DNA from: an uncultured Roseburia sp.
GTDB lineage: Bacteria; Bacillota; Clostridia; Lachnospirales; Lachnospiraceae
Direction: 5' to 3'
Assembly: GCA_910577925.1 (NCBI GenBank)
Contig: CAJTOI010000001.1
Span: 10,645 to 74,644 of the forward strand
Length of the DNA stretch: 64,000 nt
Position 1 is the first letter of the stretch; the number at the start of each line of letters is the position of its first letter. Under the pieces are notes generated by a model that saw nothing but the letters and a program-made list of their open reading frames with translations, searched no databases and was not told the origin of the DNA. Shown here piece by piece: positions 1-7,338 of this stretch. The position numbers and the translations under genes are program-made.

Positions 1-311
1 CTCCAGTGGAAGAGCGGATTGCCGATTGCTTTTCCGATGACCTCGGCCCATTTTAAGAACTTCTCCTTGTCGGAGGCGTCGCCGGTGATAAAGCGCTCAT
101 CCACGCCGCAGGAACGCATAAAGCGCCATTTGTAGTGGTCGCCGCCCAGCCATACCTGGGTGATGTTCTCGAACTGGCGGTCCTCATAAATCTCCTGCGG
201 ATTGATATGGCAGTGATAGTCGAGGATGGGAGTGGTCGCCGCATAGTCGAAATACAGCTTTTCGGCAGTCTCCGTCTGCAGTAAAAAGTTCTTGTCCATA
301 AATTGTTTCAT
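1..311 (-). CDS. uxaC: Uronate isomerase UxaC, N-terminal part (cut by window edge)
   Basis: Reading the minus strand from the ATG at 311 gives an uninterrupted frame to the left edge (103 codons) beginning MKQFMDKNFLLQTETAEKLY. It contains LDYHCHINPQEIYED, the N-terminal metal-binding HxH region of uronate isomerase, followed by WLGGDHYKWRFMR, also typical of the family. UxaC interconverts galacturonate/tagaturonate (or glucuronate/fructuronate), the first cytosolic step of hexuronate breakdown. A strong ribosome binding site (AGAAAGGAG) lies 9 bases before the ATG. The gene follows the LacI-type regulator on the same strand and is divergent from uxaB-uxaA, which perform the next two steps. 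Only the first fifth of the protein is visible, so substrate preference cannot be judged. Confidence 0.93.
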   Translation of the reverse strand, partial: MKQFMDKNFLLQTETAEKLYFDYAATTPILDYHCHINPQEIYEDRQFENITQVWLGGDHYKWRFMRSCGVDERFITGDASDKEKFLKWAEVIGKAIGNPLFHW

Positions 312-329
312 AAATATGCTCCTTTCTGA

Positions 330-346
330 TGCGTATGTTCTACGCA
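330..346. promoter_or_regulatory. Palindrome upstream of uxaC, candidate operator
   Basis: The arms TGCGTA and TACGCA are perfect inverted repeats around a 5-base centre (TGTTC), 19 bp upstream of the uxaC start, in the short gap between the regulator gene and uxaC. The position suits an operator or a small mRNA hairpin. The sequence is not the same as the cre-like palindromes at 1410 and 1597, so it may serve another factor. Sequence symmetry is seen; function is inferred. Confidence 0.35.
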
Positions 347-363
347 AAACTGGCTGTAAAAAT

Positions 364-1371
364 TTAAAATAATGTGGTGCCGCGTTTGATTAATTTTCCG
401 GAGAAAACGGATTGCTTCGGCATCTCTTCCCCGCCGAGCACGCCGAGCAGCGTCTGTACAAGCTGATGCGTCTGCGTCTCAAGCCGGTTGTCCACGGAAG
501 TGAGCTCCGGCGTACAGCAGGTCGTCAGCATGGAGTTGTTGTACCCGATGACAGACAGATCCTCGGGAACCCGAAGACCGGTCCTGCCCGCGTATTTGAC
601 GGCCCCGATGGCAAGCGAATCGTCGGAGGCGATCACGCCGTGAAACGAAATTTTTTCTGCGGCGCGCTCCACGAAATCGGCCACGGCATCAAGCTGCTGC
701 GGATCGCCGTCATAAAAACAGAGCCGCGTTTCGAAATCGGAGACGCCGGCCGCTTCCATGGCGGCCCGAAAACCGCTCAGTTTTTTGCTGCCGCTGTAGG
801 AATTGGAATTGTACAGATACAGGATGTCGCGGATGCCGGCATCTGTCATCGCGGATGCCGCCTCATACATTGTCCCGTGGTCGTCGCAGAGCGTACTGTA
901 CACGTTTGGGTAGTCAAAAGAAGCGTTCAGCAGCATAATGGGGATCTGCGCAGAGACGTCCTTGATATACTGATTCTCCTCCGCCGAAGTTCCGATAAAG
1001 TTGGAACCCACCAGAATGATGCCGTCGACCTTTTTGGAGAGAATCAGATGCAGGTAATTCTGCCGGATATCCAGATTGTACCCGGTGCAGCACAAAAGCG
1101 ACTCATATCCGTTGGCCTGCAGCTCCTGCTCCAGATAATAGATCGCCTTTGCCAGAAATAAATCGGAGGAATCCGCACACAGAATGCCGATGGTCTTAAG
1201 AGACTGAAGTCCCATCCCTCTTGCGTAGGCATTGGGGGTGTAGTCGTATTTCTCGATAATATCCATGACCTTTTTCCGCGTGGAGGGACGGACCTTGTCG
1301 CTTCCGTTTAATACCCGGGACACGGTGGCAATGGAAACGCCTGCTTTCTTTGAGATATCGTATATTGTCAT
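364..1371 (-). CDS. LacI/GalR family transcriptional regulator of the uxa genes
   Basis: A 335-residue protein with the classic LacI N-terminal helix-turn-helix: MTIYDISKKAGVSIATVSRV followed by a hinge helix near residue 50, then a periplasmic-binding-protein-like sensor domain to the C-terminus. The frame stays open 25 codons further upstream, but the ATG at 1371 starts exactly at the family's usual N-terminus and was chosen. It lies between uxaC (same strand, 52 bp downstream) and divergent uxaB, so it very likely controls hexuronate use, with the effector probably a pathway sugar acid. A cre/LacI-like palindrome at 1410-1423 just upstream of its own start suggests autoregulation. The effector and the orthologue name (KdgR, UxuR-like) cannot be assigned from sequence alone. 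Confidence 0.9.
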   Translation of the reverse strand: MTIYDISKKAGVSIATVSRVLNGSDKVRPSTRKKVMDIIEKYDYTPNAYARGMGLQSLKTIGILCADSSDLFLAKAIYYLEQELQANGYESLLCCTGYNLDIRQNYLHLILSKKVDGIILVGSNFIGTSAEENQYIKDVSAQIPIMLLNASFDYPNVYSTLCDDHGTMYEAASAMTDAGIRDILYLYNSNSYSGSKKLSGFRAAMEAAGVSDFETRLCFYDGDPQQLDAVADFVERAAEKISFHGVIASDDSLAIGAVKYAGRTGLRVPEDLSVIGYNNSMLTTCCTPELTSVDNRLETQTHQLVQTLLGVLGGEEMPKQSVFSGKLIKRGTTLF

Positions 1372-1409
1372 CTTCGTTCTACCCTTGTCTCCGTCAGTGT
1401 AAAAGATTA

Positions 1410-1423
1410 TGAAAGCATTTTCA
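1410..1423. promoter_or_regulatory. LacI/cre-like operator upstream of the regulator gene
   Basis: TGAAAGCATTTTCA is a near-palindrome (with flanking bases ATGAAA-GCAT-TTTCAT) that matches the consensus TGWAANCGNTNWCA at all but one central position (CA instead of CG). It lies 39 bp upstream of the regulator's start codon, where it could act for autoregulation. Binding by the local LacI protein or by CcpA cannot be told apart. Confidence 0.5.
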
Positions 1424-1596
1424 TAACAATCGTTATTATTATACAATACGGGAAAAAAGAAAGCAACAGCCGAAAGCGGAAAAACGGATCTAAATGTAAA
1501 AAAACAAATCCGAAACAGAGAAAAAAACAGCAGAGTTTACAAAATTGTGAAAAAATACATCTTGACGAATCCGCGAAAAGGTGCAAAAATACAAAA

Positions 1597-1610
1597 TGTA
1601 AACGCTTACA
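1597..1610. promoter_or_regulatory. Perfect cre/LacI-type operator before uxaB
   Basis: TGTAAACGCTTACA is a palindrome with only the central pair of mismatched arms allowed by the class and matches TGWAANCGNTNWCA at every position, including the central CG. It lies 36 bp upstream of the uxaB start and 30 bp after a TTGACG hexamer (1562-1567) that may be a -35 box, so a bound repressor would block initiation or early elongation. LacI-family proteins including CcpA recognise this form; which one binds here is unknown. Confidence 0.65.
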
Positions 1611-1646
1611 TACTGATTGGGGAAACAAAAATAACAGGAGGGTCCT

Positions 1647-3110
1647 ATGGAACTGTTGAACAAAACAAAAACAGGGAAGGTTGAGCGGCCGGTCAGAGTG
1701 CTGCAGTTTGGCGAGGGGAATTTCCTTCGCGCATTTGTCGATTACATGATTGACATTGCAAATGAACAGAGGAAGTTTGACGGGGATATCGTGCTTGTAA
1801 AGCCGATTGAATTCGGCAGTCTTGACCGTTTCCGTGCGCAGGAGAGCCAGTACACCGTACAGCTGCGCGGAATTGCGGACGGGGAGGCAAAGCGCATCAA
1901 CCGCGTGATCACGAGTGTCACCGACGTCGTGGACGCCTACGGGGAATACGAGCGATATGCCGCATACGCAAAGCTTGATACGCTCCGTTTTATCGTGTCC
2001 AACACGACGGAGGCAGGGATCGTCTATGACGATACCGACCGTCTTGAGATGACGCCGCCGAAAAGCTATCCCGGCAAGCTGACAAAGTTCCTGTATGAGA
2101 GATACCGGCATTTTGACGGGGCGGACGACAAGGGACTTGTGATGCTGCCCGTGGAGCTGATCGACGACAACGGGATTCGCTTAAAAGAATGCGTGTTAAA
2201 GCTCGCGGCGCTCTGGGGCCTGGAGGACGCGTTTGCTGCATGGCTGAACGATGCCTGCGTGTTCACCTCGACGCTCGTGGACCGCATTGTGACCGGATAT
2301 CCGCGGGACGAGGCCGAGGAGCTGTGCAGAGAGTTCGGCTATCAGGACGACCTGATCGTGACCGGCGAACCGTTCGCGCTCTGGGTGATTGAGAGCGAGA
2401 AAGATATCAGCGCAGAGTTTCCGCTGCCGGACGCGGGACTTCCGGTAATCTTTACCGACAATCAGAAGCCGTACAAGCAGAGGAAGGTCCGCATCTTAAA
2501 CGGGGCGCACACCTCTTTTGTGCTTGCGTCGTATCTCTGCGGAAACGATATTGTGTTAGAGTCCATGAACGATGCGCTGATTCTTGATTTTATAAAGAAG
2601 ACCGTTTTCGACGAAGTCATCCCGACGCTGACGCTGCCGAAGCAGGAGCTGATCGACTTTGCCGAGGCCGTGCTCACGAGATTCAACAACCCGTATGTAA
2701 AACACGCGCTGCTGTCTATCTCCCTGAACTCCGTGTCGAAGTGGAGGGCGAGATGCATGCCGAGTTTCCTTTCGTATATCGAGAAGGAGGGCAGGCTGCC
2801 GAAGCATCTGACCTTCTCGCTGGCGGCGCTGCTGGCGTTCTATACCGGAAGCGAGATTCGGGATGCGGCCCTGATCGGGCGCCGCGGCGACGAGGAGTAC
2901 CGGATTATGGACGATGCGGCCGTATTGGAGTTTTTTGCGGAAAACAGTGCAAAAGACGCCGGGGAGTATGCAGGACTGGCGCTCGCAAACGAGGATTTCT
3001 GGGGGCAGGATCTGACTGCGCTCGCAGGCGTCAGAGAGGCGGTTGCATCCTATGTCAGCGATATCCGCGCGCTTGGCATGAGAGGGGCAATGGAGAAGAT
3101 TTTCGCATAA
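1647..3110 (+). CDS. uxaB: Tagaturonate reductase (altronate oxidoreductase)
   Basis: A 487-residue mannitol dehydrogenase family protein, close to the usual UxaB length of about 480. The N-terminal Rossmann part begins RPVRVLQFGEGNFLRAFVDY, the family's dinucleotide-binding region, and the second domain carries the NGAHTSFVLASYLCG segment around residue 285, typical of UxaB. It reduces D-tagaturonate to D-altronate with NADH in the cytosol. A strong ribosome binding site (AGGAGG) precedes the ATG. It is followed after 25 bp by uxaA, the next enzyme, and is divergent from the regulator and uxaC. The UxaB assignment over the related UxuB (mannonate) rests on the uxaA neighbour. Confidence 0.92.
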   Translation: MELLNKTKTGKVERPVRVLQFGEGNFLRAFVDYMIDIANEQRKFDGDIVLVKPIEFGSLDRFRAQESQYTVQLRGIADGEAKRINRVITSVTDVVDAYGEYERYAAYAKLDTLRFIVSNTTEAGIVYDDTDRLEMTPPKSYPGKLTKFLYERYRHFDGADDKGLVMLPVELIDDNGIRLKECVLKLAALWGLEDAFAAWLNDACVFTSTLVDRIVTGYPRDEAEELCREFGYQDDLIVTGEPFALWVIESEKDISAEFPLPDAGLPVIFTDNQKPYKQRKVRILNGAHTSFVLASYLCGNDIVLESMNDALILDFIKKTVFDEVIPTLTLPKQELIDFAEAVLTRFNNPYVKHALLSISLNSVSKWRARCMPSFLSYIEKEGRLPKHLTFSLAALLAFYTGSEIRDAALIGRRGDEEYRIMDDAAVLEFFAENSAKDAGEYAGLALANEDFWGQDLTALAGVREAVASYVSDIRALGMRGAMEKIFA

Positions 3111-3135
3111 AACGGGGTTTCGTCAGGAGAAATGC

Positions 3136-4617
3136 ATGAAAGACTATATAAAAATCAACGAAAATGATAATGTGATTGTCGCGTTAAGAGCGCTTGCGGC
3201 GGGAGAGCAGATCGCCGTGGGGGAGCGGACGGTAACTGCGCTTGAGACGGTTCCTGCAGGGCACAAAATGGCCGTCCGCGATATCCCCTGCGGGGACGAG
3301 GTCGTCAAGTACGGGTTTCGTATCGGAAACGCCAAAGAGGAGATTCGGGCCGGCAGCTGGGTGCACGTGCACAATGTGAAAACCGCGCTGGGTGATTTGC
3401 TGGAATACACGTACGATCCGGTGGACACCGCGCTCCCTGCGGCAGAGGAAGCTACCTTCCAGGGGTTTGTGCGCGCCGACGGCAGCGTCGGCGTGCGAAA
3501 CGAGATATGGATTATCCCGACGGTGGGCTGCGTCAACAACGTTGCGGCCGCGCTGGCAAAGGCGGCAAACGCACGCGTCGCGGGAAGCGTGGAAGAGGTG
3601 ATCGCGTTCCCGCATCCCTACGGGTGCTCCCAGATGGGAGACGACCAGGAGCACACGCGGACGATTCTCGCCGACCTGATTTCGCATCCGAATGCCGGGG
3701 GCGTGCTCGTCCTCGGGCTCGGCTGTGAGAACAGCAACATCGGGGAATTGAAGAAATATATCGGTGCGTACGACGAAAACCGCGTGAAGTTTCTTGTCTG
3801 TCAGGATGTGGAGGACGAGATGGCGGAGGGGGCAGAGCTGCTCGATGCGCTGATTGCGTATGCGTCGAAAGCCGTGCGGGAGCCGGTCGGCGCGTCGAAG
3901 CTGGTCGTGGGCATGAAATGCGGCGGCAGCGACGGTTTTTCCGGCATCACGGCCAACCCGTTAGTCGGGAAGTTTTCCGATCTTTTAATCGGCTGCGGCG
4001 GCACGACGATTCTGACCGAGGTGCCGGAGATGTTCGGCGCCGAGACGCTTCTGATGAACCGCTGCGAAAACCGGGAGCTGTTTGAGCAGACCGTGACGCT
4101 GATCAACGATTTCAAGCAGTACTATAAGGATAATCATCAGACGATCTACGAGAATCCGTCCCCGGGCAACAAAAAGGGCGGTATCACCACGCTTGAGGAT
4201 AAATCTCTGGGATGTACACAGAAGTCGGGCAGCGCGGCGGTAAAGGGGGTTCTCGCCTACGGAGAGCGCGTAAAGACCGCGGGCTTAAACCTGCTTTCCG
4301 CCCCGGGCAACGATCTGGTGGCATCGACCGCGCTTGCGGCGAGCGGCGCGCATATCGTGCTTTTTACGACGGGCAGAGGAACCCCGTTTGCATCGCCGGT
4401 TCCGACGGTAAAGATTTCGAGCAACAGCGCGCTCGCAGGCAAAAAGAAAAACTGGATTGATTTTAACGCGGGCGTTCTCGTCGAGGAGGCGGAGCTTGCG
4501 GAGACGGGAAAGAAATTGTTTGCGTACGTGCTGGAGGTGGCCTCCGGGAAAAAGGTGTGCAGCGAGGAGGCAGGCTTTCACGATATGGCGATTTTCAAGC
4601 AGGGCGTGACGTTATAA
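3136..4617 (+). CDS. uxaA: Altronate dehydratase
   Basis: A 493-residue protein of normal UxaA length. Residues 1-75 form the SAF-like N-terminal domain (LAAGEQIAVGERTVTALETV), and the large remainder is the dehydratase domain with GSVGVRNEIWIIPTVGCVNN near residue 115 and MKCGGSDGFSGITANP near residue 258, where conserved cysteines serve the iron site. It dehydrates D-altronate to 2-keto-3-deoxygluconate. The start is the ATG at 3136; the ATG four bases earlier is out of frame. It shares a transcript with uxaB. No kdgK or kdgA is in view, so the lower pathway must be coded elsewhere or left of the window. Confidence 0.94.
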   Translation: MKDYIKINENDNVIVALRALAAGEQIAVGERTVTALETVPAGHKMAVRDIPCGDEVVKYGFRIGNAKEEIRAGSWVHVHNVKTALGDLLEYTYDPVDTALPAAEEATFQGFVRADGSVGVRNEIWIIPTVGCVNNVAAALAKAANARVAGSVEEVIAFPHPYGCSQMGDDQEHTRTILADLISHPNAGGVLVLGLGCENSNIGELKKYIGAYDENRVKFLVCQDVEDEMAEGAELLDALIAYASKAVREPVGASKLVVGMKCGGSDGFSGITANPLVGKFSDLLIGCGGTTILTEVPEMFGAETLLMNRCENRELFEQTVTLINDFKQYYKDNHQTIYENPSPGNKKGGITTLEDKSLGCTQKSGSAAVKGVLAYGERVKTAGLNLLSAPGNDLVASTALAASGAHIVLFTTGRGTPFASPVPTVKISSNSALAGKKKNWIDFNAGVLVEEAELAETGKKLFAYVLEVASGKKVCSEEAGFHDMAIFKQGVTL

Positions 4618-4672
4618 GCATGCGCGGATTGGCACAAATATCCATTTTATTTCTGATTTTTTGAAATTTTAC

Positions 4673-4701
4673 TTGCAAAATATGTGTGCATCTGATAGAA
4701 T
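4673..4701 (+). promoter_or_regulatory. SigA-type promoter of rpmB
   Basis: TTGCAA (4673-4678), a 17-base spacer and TAGAAT (4696-4701) form a near-consensus SigA promoter; a TG dinucleotide one base before the -10 box adds an extended -10 element. It directs transcription into rpmB about 70 bp downstream. Confidence 0.8.
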
Positions 4702-4770
4702 ATCCATGTTGTGAGTCCGTAGGACTTGTTTTGGTGCGGACTTAGTGAAATGCAAGGAGGTGCAAAAGCG

Positions 4771-4956
4771 ATGGCAAAATGTGCAGTTTGTGGAAAGGGC
4801 GCTCATTTCGGTAATAACGTCAGTCATTCTCATAGAAGATCAAATAGAATGTGGAAATCAAACATCAAGCGTGTGAACTGTAAGGTAAACGGAACACCGA
4901 AGAAATTATACGTATGTGCTTCCTGTCTGAAATCCGGTAAAGTAGAAAGAGCATAG
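4771..4956 (+). CDS. rpmB: 50S ribosomal protein L28
   Basis: A 61-residue protein starting MAKCAVCGKGAHFGNNVSHS, the L28 signature. Two CxxC pairs (Cys4/Cys7 and Cys49/Cys52) make it the zinc-binding form. The open frame extends 15 codons upstream, but AAGGAGGTG directly before the ATG at 4771 fixes the start. It is a single-gene unit with its own promoter and a terminator 10 bp after the stop. L28 sits on the large subunit. Zinc-type L28 is often exchanged with a cysteine-free copy under zinc limitation; no such copy is in the window. Confidence 0.97.
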   Translation: MAKCAVCGKGAHFGNNVSHSHRRSNRMWKSNIKRVNCKVNGTPKKLYVCASCLKSGKVERA

Positions 4957-4966
4957 CAGTTGCAGT

Positions 4967-5001
4967 AACATCCGTACCGTATGGTATGGATGTTATTTTT
5001 T
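4967..5001 (+). terminator. Rho-independent terminator of rpmB
   Basis: The arms AACATCCGTACC and GGTATGGATGTT pair over 12 positions with one G-U pair around a short loop and are followed by ATTTTTTG. Confidence 0.9.
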
Positions 5002-5059
5002 GATATAAAAGCCTCCGCAGACGGAATTTCTTTTTTAAAATAGGACTATGAATTTAAGG

Positions 5060-5075
5060 CCAAACTGGTTATAAT
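5060..5075 (+). promoter_or_regulatory. Probable promoter of asp23-fakA
   Basis: A consensus -10 box TATAAT (5070-5075) lies 50 bp before asp23, after the rpmB terminator. No good -35 hexamer is seen 16-18 bases upstream, so strength is uncertain. Confidence 0.5.
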
Positions 5076-5124
5076 AATAATATACTAGCGTTAATATCGC
5101 TTTGAAAGGAGCAGCTTTCTTAAT

Positions 5125-5484
5125 ATGAATGGACAGATGGAAACCCGGTTGGGAAAAGTAATCATTGACACAGAGGTAATTGCAACCTATGCAGGTTCCG
5201 TGGCGGTAGAATGCTTCGGTATCGTAGGGATGGCTGCTGTCAATATGAAAGACGGTCTGGTAAAATTATTAAAAAGAGATTATCTGACACACGGTATCAA
5301 TGTGTCGATTGACGGGGATAATAAAATCACAATCGATTTTCACGTCATTGTGTCCTATGGTGTCAGTATCGGTACGGTTTCCGACAACTTAATCGATACG
5401 GTAAAATATAAGGTGGAGGAATTTACCGGGATGGAAATTGGCAAAATAAATATCTACGTTGAAGGCGTACGCGTGATTGATTAA
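5125..5484 (+). CDS. Asp23/Gls24 family envelope stress protein (YloU-like)
   Basis: A 119-residue Asp23 domain protein (GKVIIDTEVIATYAGSVAVE at the start; IDGDNKITIDFHVIVSYGVS in the middle; KINIYVEGVRVID at the end). Members are small cytosolic or membrane-associated proteins tied to the cell envelope in Firmicutes; biochemical function is not established. AAAGGAG precedes the ATG. The gene is 14 bp upstream of the fakA-like gene, the same pairing as yloU-yloV in Bacillus, which supports the call and suggests a link to phospholipid/fatty-acid metabolism. Confidence 0.92.
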   Translation: MNGQMETRLGKVIIDTEVIATYAGSVAVECFGIVGMAAVNMKDGLVKLLKRDYLTHGINVSIDGDNKITIDFHVIVSYGVSIGTVSDNLIDTVKYKVEEFTGMEIGKINIYVEGVRVID

Positions 5485-5498
5485 GGAGGATTTTAAAA

Positions 5499-7196
5499 GT
5501 GGAAATCACTACGATAAATGCCGAGGCGCTTGCCAAGGCTTTTTTGGCAGGTGCTAAAAACTTAGAGGCGAAAAAGGAATGGATCAATGAGCTGAATGTA
5601 TTCCCGGTTCCGGACGGAGATACCGGTACCAATATGTCGATGACGATTATGTCCGCGGCAAAGGAGGTAAGCGCACTTGACGGTCTGCAGATGAAAACGC
5701 TTGCAAAGGCCATTTCGTCCGGTTCGCTGCGCGGCGCGCGCGGAAATTCCGGCGTTATCCTTTCCCAGCTGTTCCGCGGTTTTGCCAAGGTCATCGGCGA
5801 GTACGACGAGGTTACGGTGCAGATTTTGTCGGATGCGTTCCAGAAAGCGGTGGAGACGGCATACAAAGCGGTTATGAAACCGAAGGAGGGCACAATCCTT
5901 ACCGTTGCGCGCGGGATGGCCGACCGCGCGCTTGAGATGGCGGATGAGACCGACGACCTGATTGCCTTCTGCACGGAGGTGATCAAGGCGGGGGATTATG
6001 TCCTTGGCAAGACGCCCGATATGCTTCCGGTGCTAAAGCAGGCCGGCGTTGTCGATTCCGGCGGACAGGGTCTGATGCAGGTGATGAAGGGCGCGCTTGA
6101 TTCCCTGCTGGGCAAGGAAATCGACTACGAGATTGTGACGGCGGACAGCAGCCCGGAGGACAGCGGCGAGGGAATGTCCTACAACCTTGACGCGCAGGCG
6201 GCGCAGGAGATCAAATTTGCGTATTGTACGCAATTCCTCATCATGCTTGAGAAGCCGGTGACGACGCGCCAGGAAAACGAATTTAAAGAATATTTAGAGA
6301 CCATCGGCGATTCAATCGTGGTGGTTGCGGATGACGAGATCGTGAAGGTACACGTACATACCAACGACCCCGGTCTTGCAATGCAGCGGGGACTGACGTA
6401 TGGAAGCCTTACTACGATTATTATTGAGAATATGAAGCTGGAGCGGGACGAGAAGATTTCCGCCCTCAAGGAAAAAGAGATGCAGGCCGGGGCTGCGGAA
6501 ATGCCGGCCGCGCCGGAGACTCCTGCGGAGCCGCCGAAGGAGATGGGCTTTATCTCCGTCAGCATCGGGGAGGGCATCAACGAGATATTTACCGGTCTTG
6601 GCGTGGACTATATCATCGAGGGCGGACAGACGATGAACCCGAGCACCGAGGATATGTTAAACGCCATCGAGCGGGTCAATGCGAAGACGATCTTCATTCT
6701 TCCGAACAATAAAAATATTATCCTCGCGGCCAATCAGGCGGCGTCCTTGGTCGAGGATAAAGAGATTATCGTGATTCCGACGAAGACGGTGCCGCAGGGA
6801 ATCACCGCGCTGATCAACTATATTCCGGACAGCAGCCCGGCGGAGAACGCGGAGCGCATGAACGCGGAAATCGGTCTTGTGAAAACCGGGCAGGTGACGT
6901 ACGCCGTGCGCGATACCGTCATCGACGACAAGGAGATTAAGCAGGACGATTATATGGGAATCGGAGATTCCGGTATTTTGTCGGTGGGACGCAAGCTTGA
7001 GGCGACCGTACTTGATATGACCGGGCAGCTGATTGACGAGGAGTCCGCGATTGTCAGCATCTATTACGGGGAGGATGTAAAAGAAGCGGATGCCGCAGTC
7101 ATCGGGGAGAAGCTTTCGGCCGCTCATCCGGATGTGGAAGTGGAGATTCATTACGGCGGTCAGCCGATCTATTACTATGTGATTTCGGTAGAGTGA
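5499..7196 (+). CDS. fakA: Fatty acid kinase catalytic subunit FakA (YloV/DAK family)
   Basis: A 565-residue protein of YloV/FakA type. Residues 1-205 are a DhaL-like ATP-binding domain with the hallmark NVFPVPDGDTGTNMSMT (metal-coordinating aspartates). The middle and C-terminal part (from ISVSIGEGINEIFTGLGVDY onwards) is the DUF1949/FakA C-terminal region. FakA phosphorylates fatty acids held by FakB proteins, feeding exogenous chains to phospholipid synthesis. The start is a GTG at 5499 backed by AAGGAGGA; no ATG fits. It is cotranscribed with the Asp23 gene. No fakB (DegV) gene is in the window. A low-complexity stretch rich in Ala/Glu/Pro near residues 327-345 links the domains. Confidence 0.9.
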   Translation: MEITTINAEALAKAFLAGAKNLEAKKEWINELNVFPVPDGDTGTNMSMTIMSAAKEVSALDGLQMKTLAKAISSGSLRGARGNSGVILSQLFRGFAKVIGEYDEVTVQILSDAFQKAVETAYKAVMKPKEGTILTVARGMADRALEMADETDDLIAFCTEVIKAGDYVLGKTPDMLPVLKQAGVVDSGGQGLMQVMKGALDSLLGKEIDYEIVTADSSPEDSGEGMSYNLDAQAAQEIKFAYCTQFLIMLEKPVTTRQENEFKEYLETIGDSIVVVADDEIVKVHVHTNDPGLAMQRGLTYGSLTTIIIENMKLERDEKISALKEKEMQAGAAEMPAAPETPAEPPKEMGFISVSIGEGINEIFTGLGVDYIIEGGQTMNPSTEDMLNAIERVNAKTIFILPNNKNIILAANQAASLVEDKEIIVIPTKTVPQGITALINYIPDSSPAENAERMNAEIGLVKTGQVTYAVRDTVIDDKEIKQDDYMGIGDSGILSVGRKLEATVLDMTGQLIDEESAIVSIYYGEDVKEADAAVIGEKLSAAHPDVEVEIHYGGQPIYYYVISVE

Positions 7197-7215
7197 GGAG
7201 TGCCAGGGGAAATGT

Positions 7216-7256
7216 AAAAGATTGCGAGCCGGGTTTACCCGGGTGAGGAATCTTTT
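7216..7256 (+). terminator. Hairpin between fakA and recG
   Basis: AAAAGATT and AATCTTTT flank an inner pair of arms CCGGGT/ACCCGG, giving a long imperfect hairpin 20 bp after fakA. The T-rich right arm could terminate transcription, but the run of T is inside the stem and short, so it may only attenuate. Confidence 0.55.
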
Positions 7257-7338
7257 GCGTTTCTGCTGATTTCGGCATTCGCCGAACGAAACAAACGCGC
7301 CGAACAGAGGCAGCTTATGCGAGTATAAGGAGTGCGTA

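Noticed and set aside
412..1161. 249-codon open frame on the plus strand opposite the LacI regulator gene
   Set aside because: It is the antisense shadow of a well-supported LacI family gene; it is rich in Arg/His/Gly, has no ribosome binding site and no family signature.
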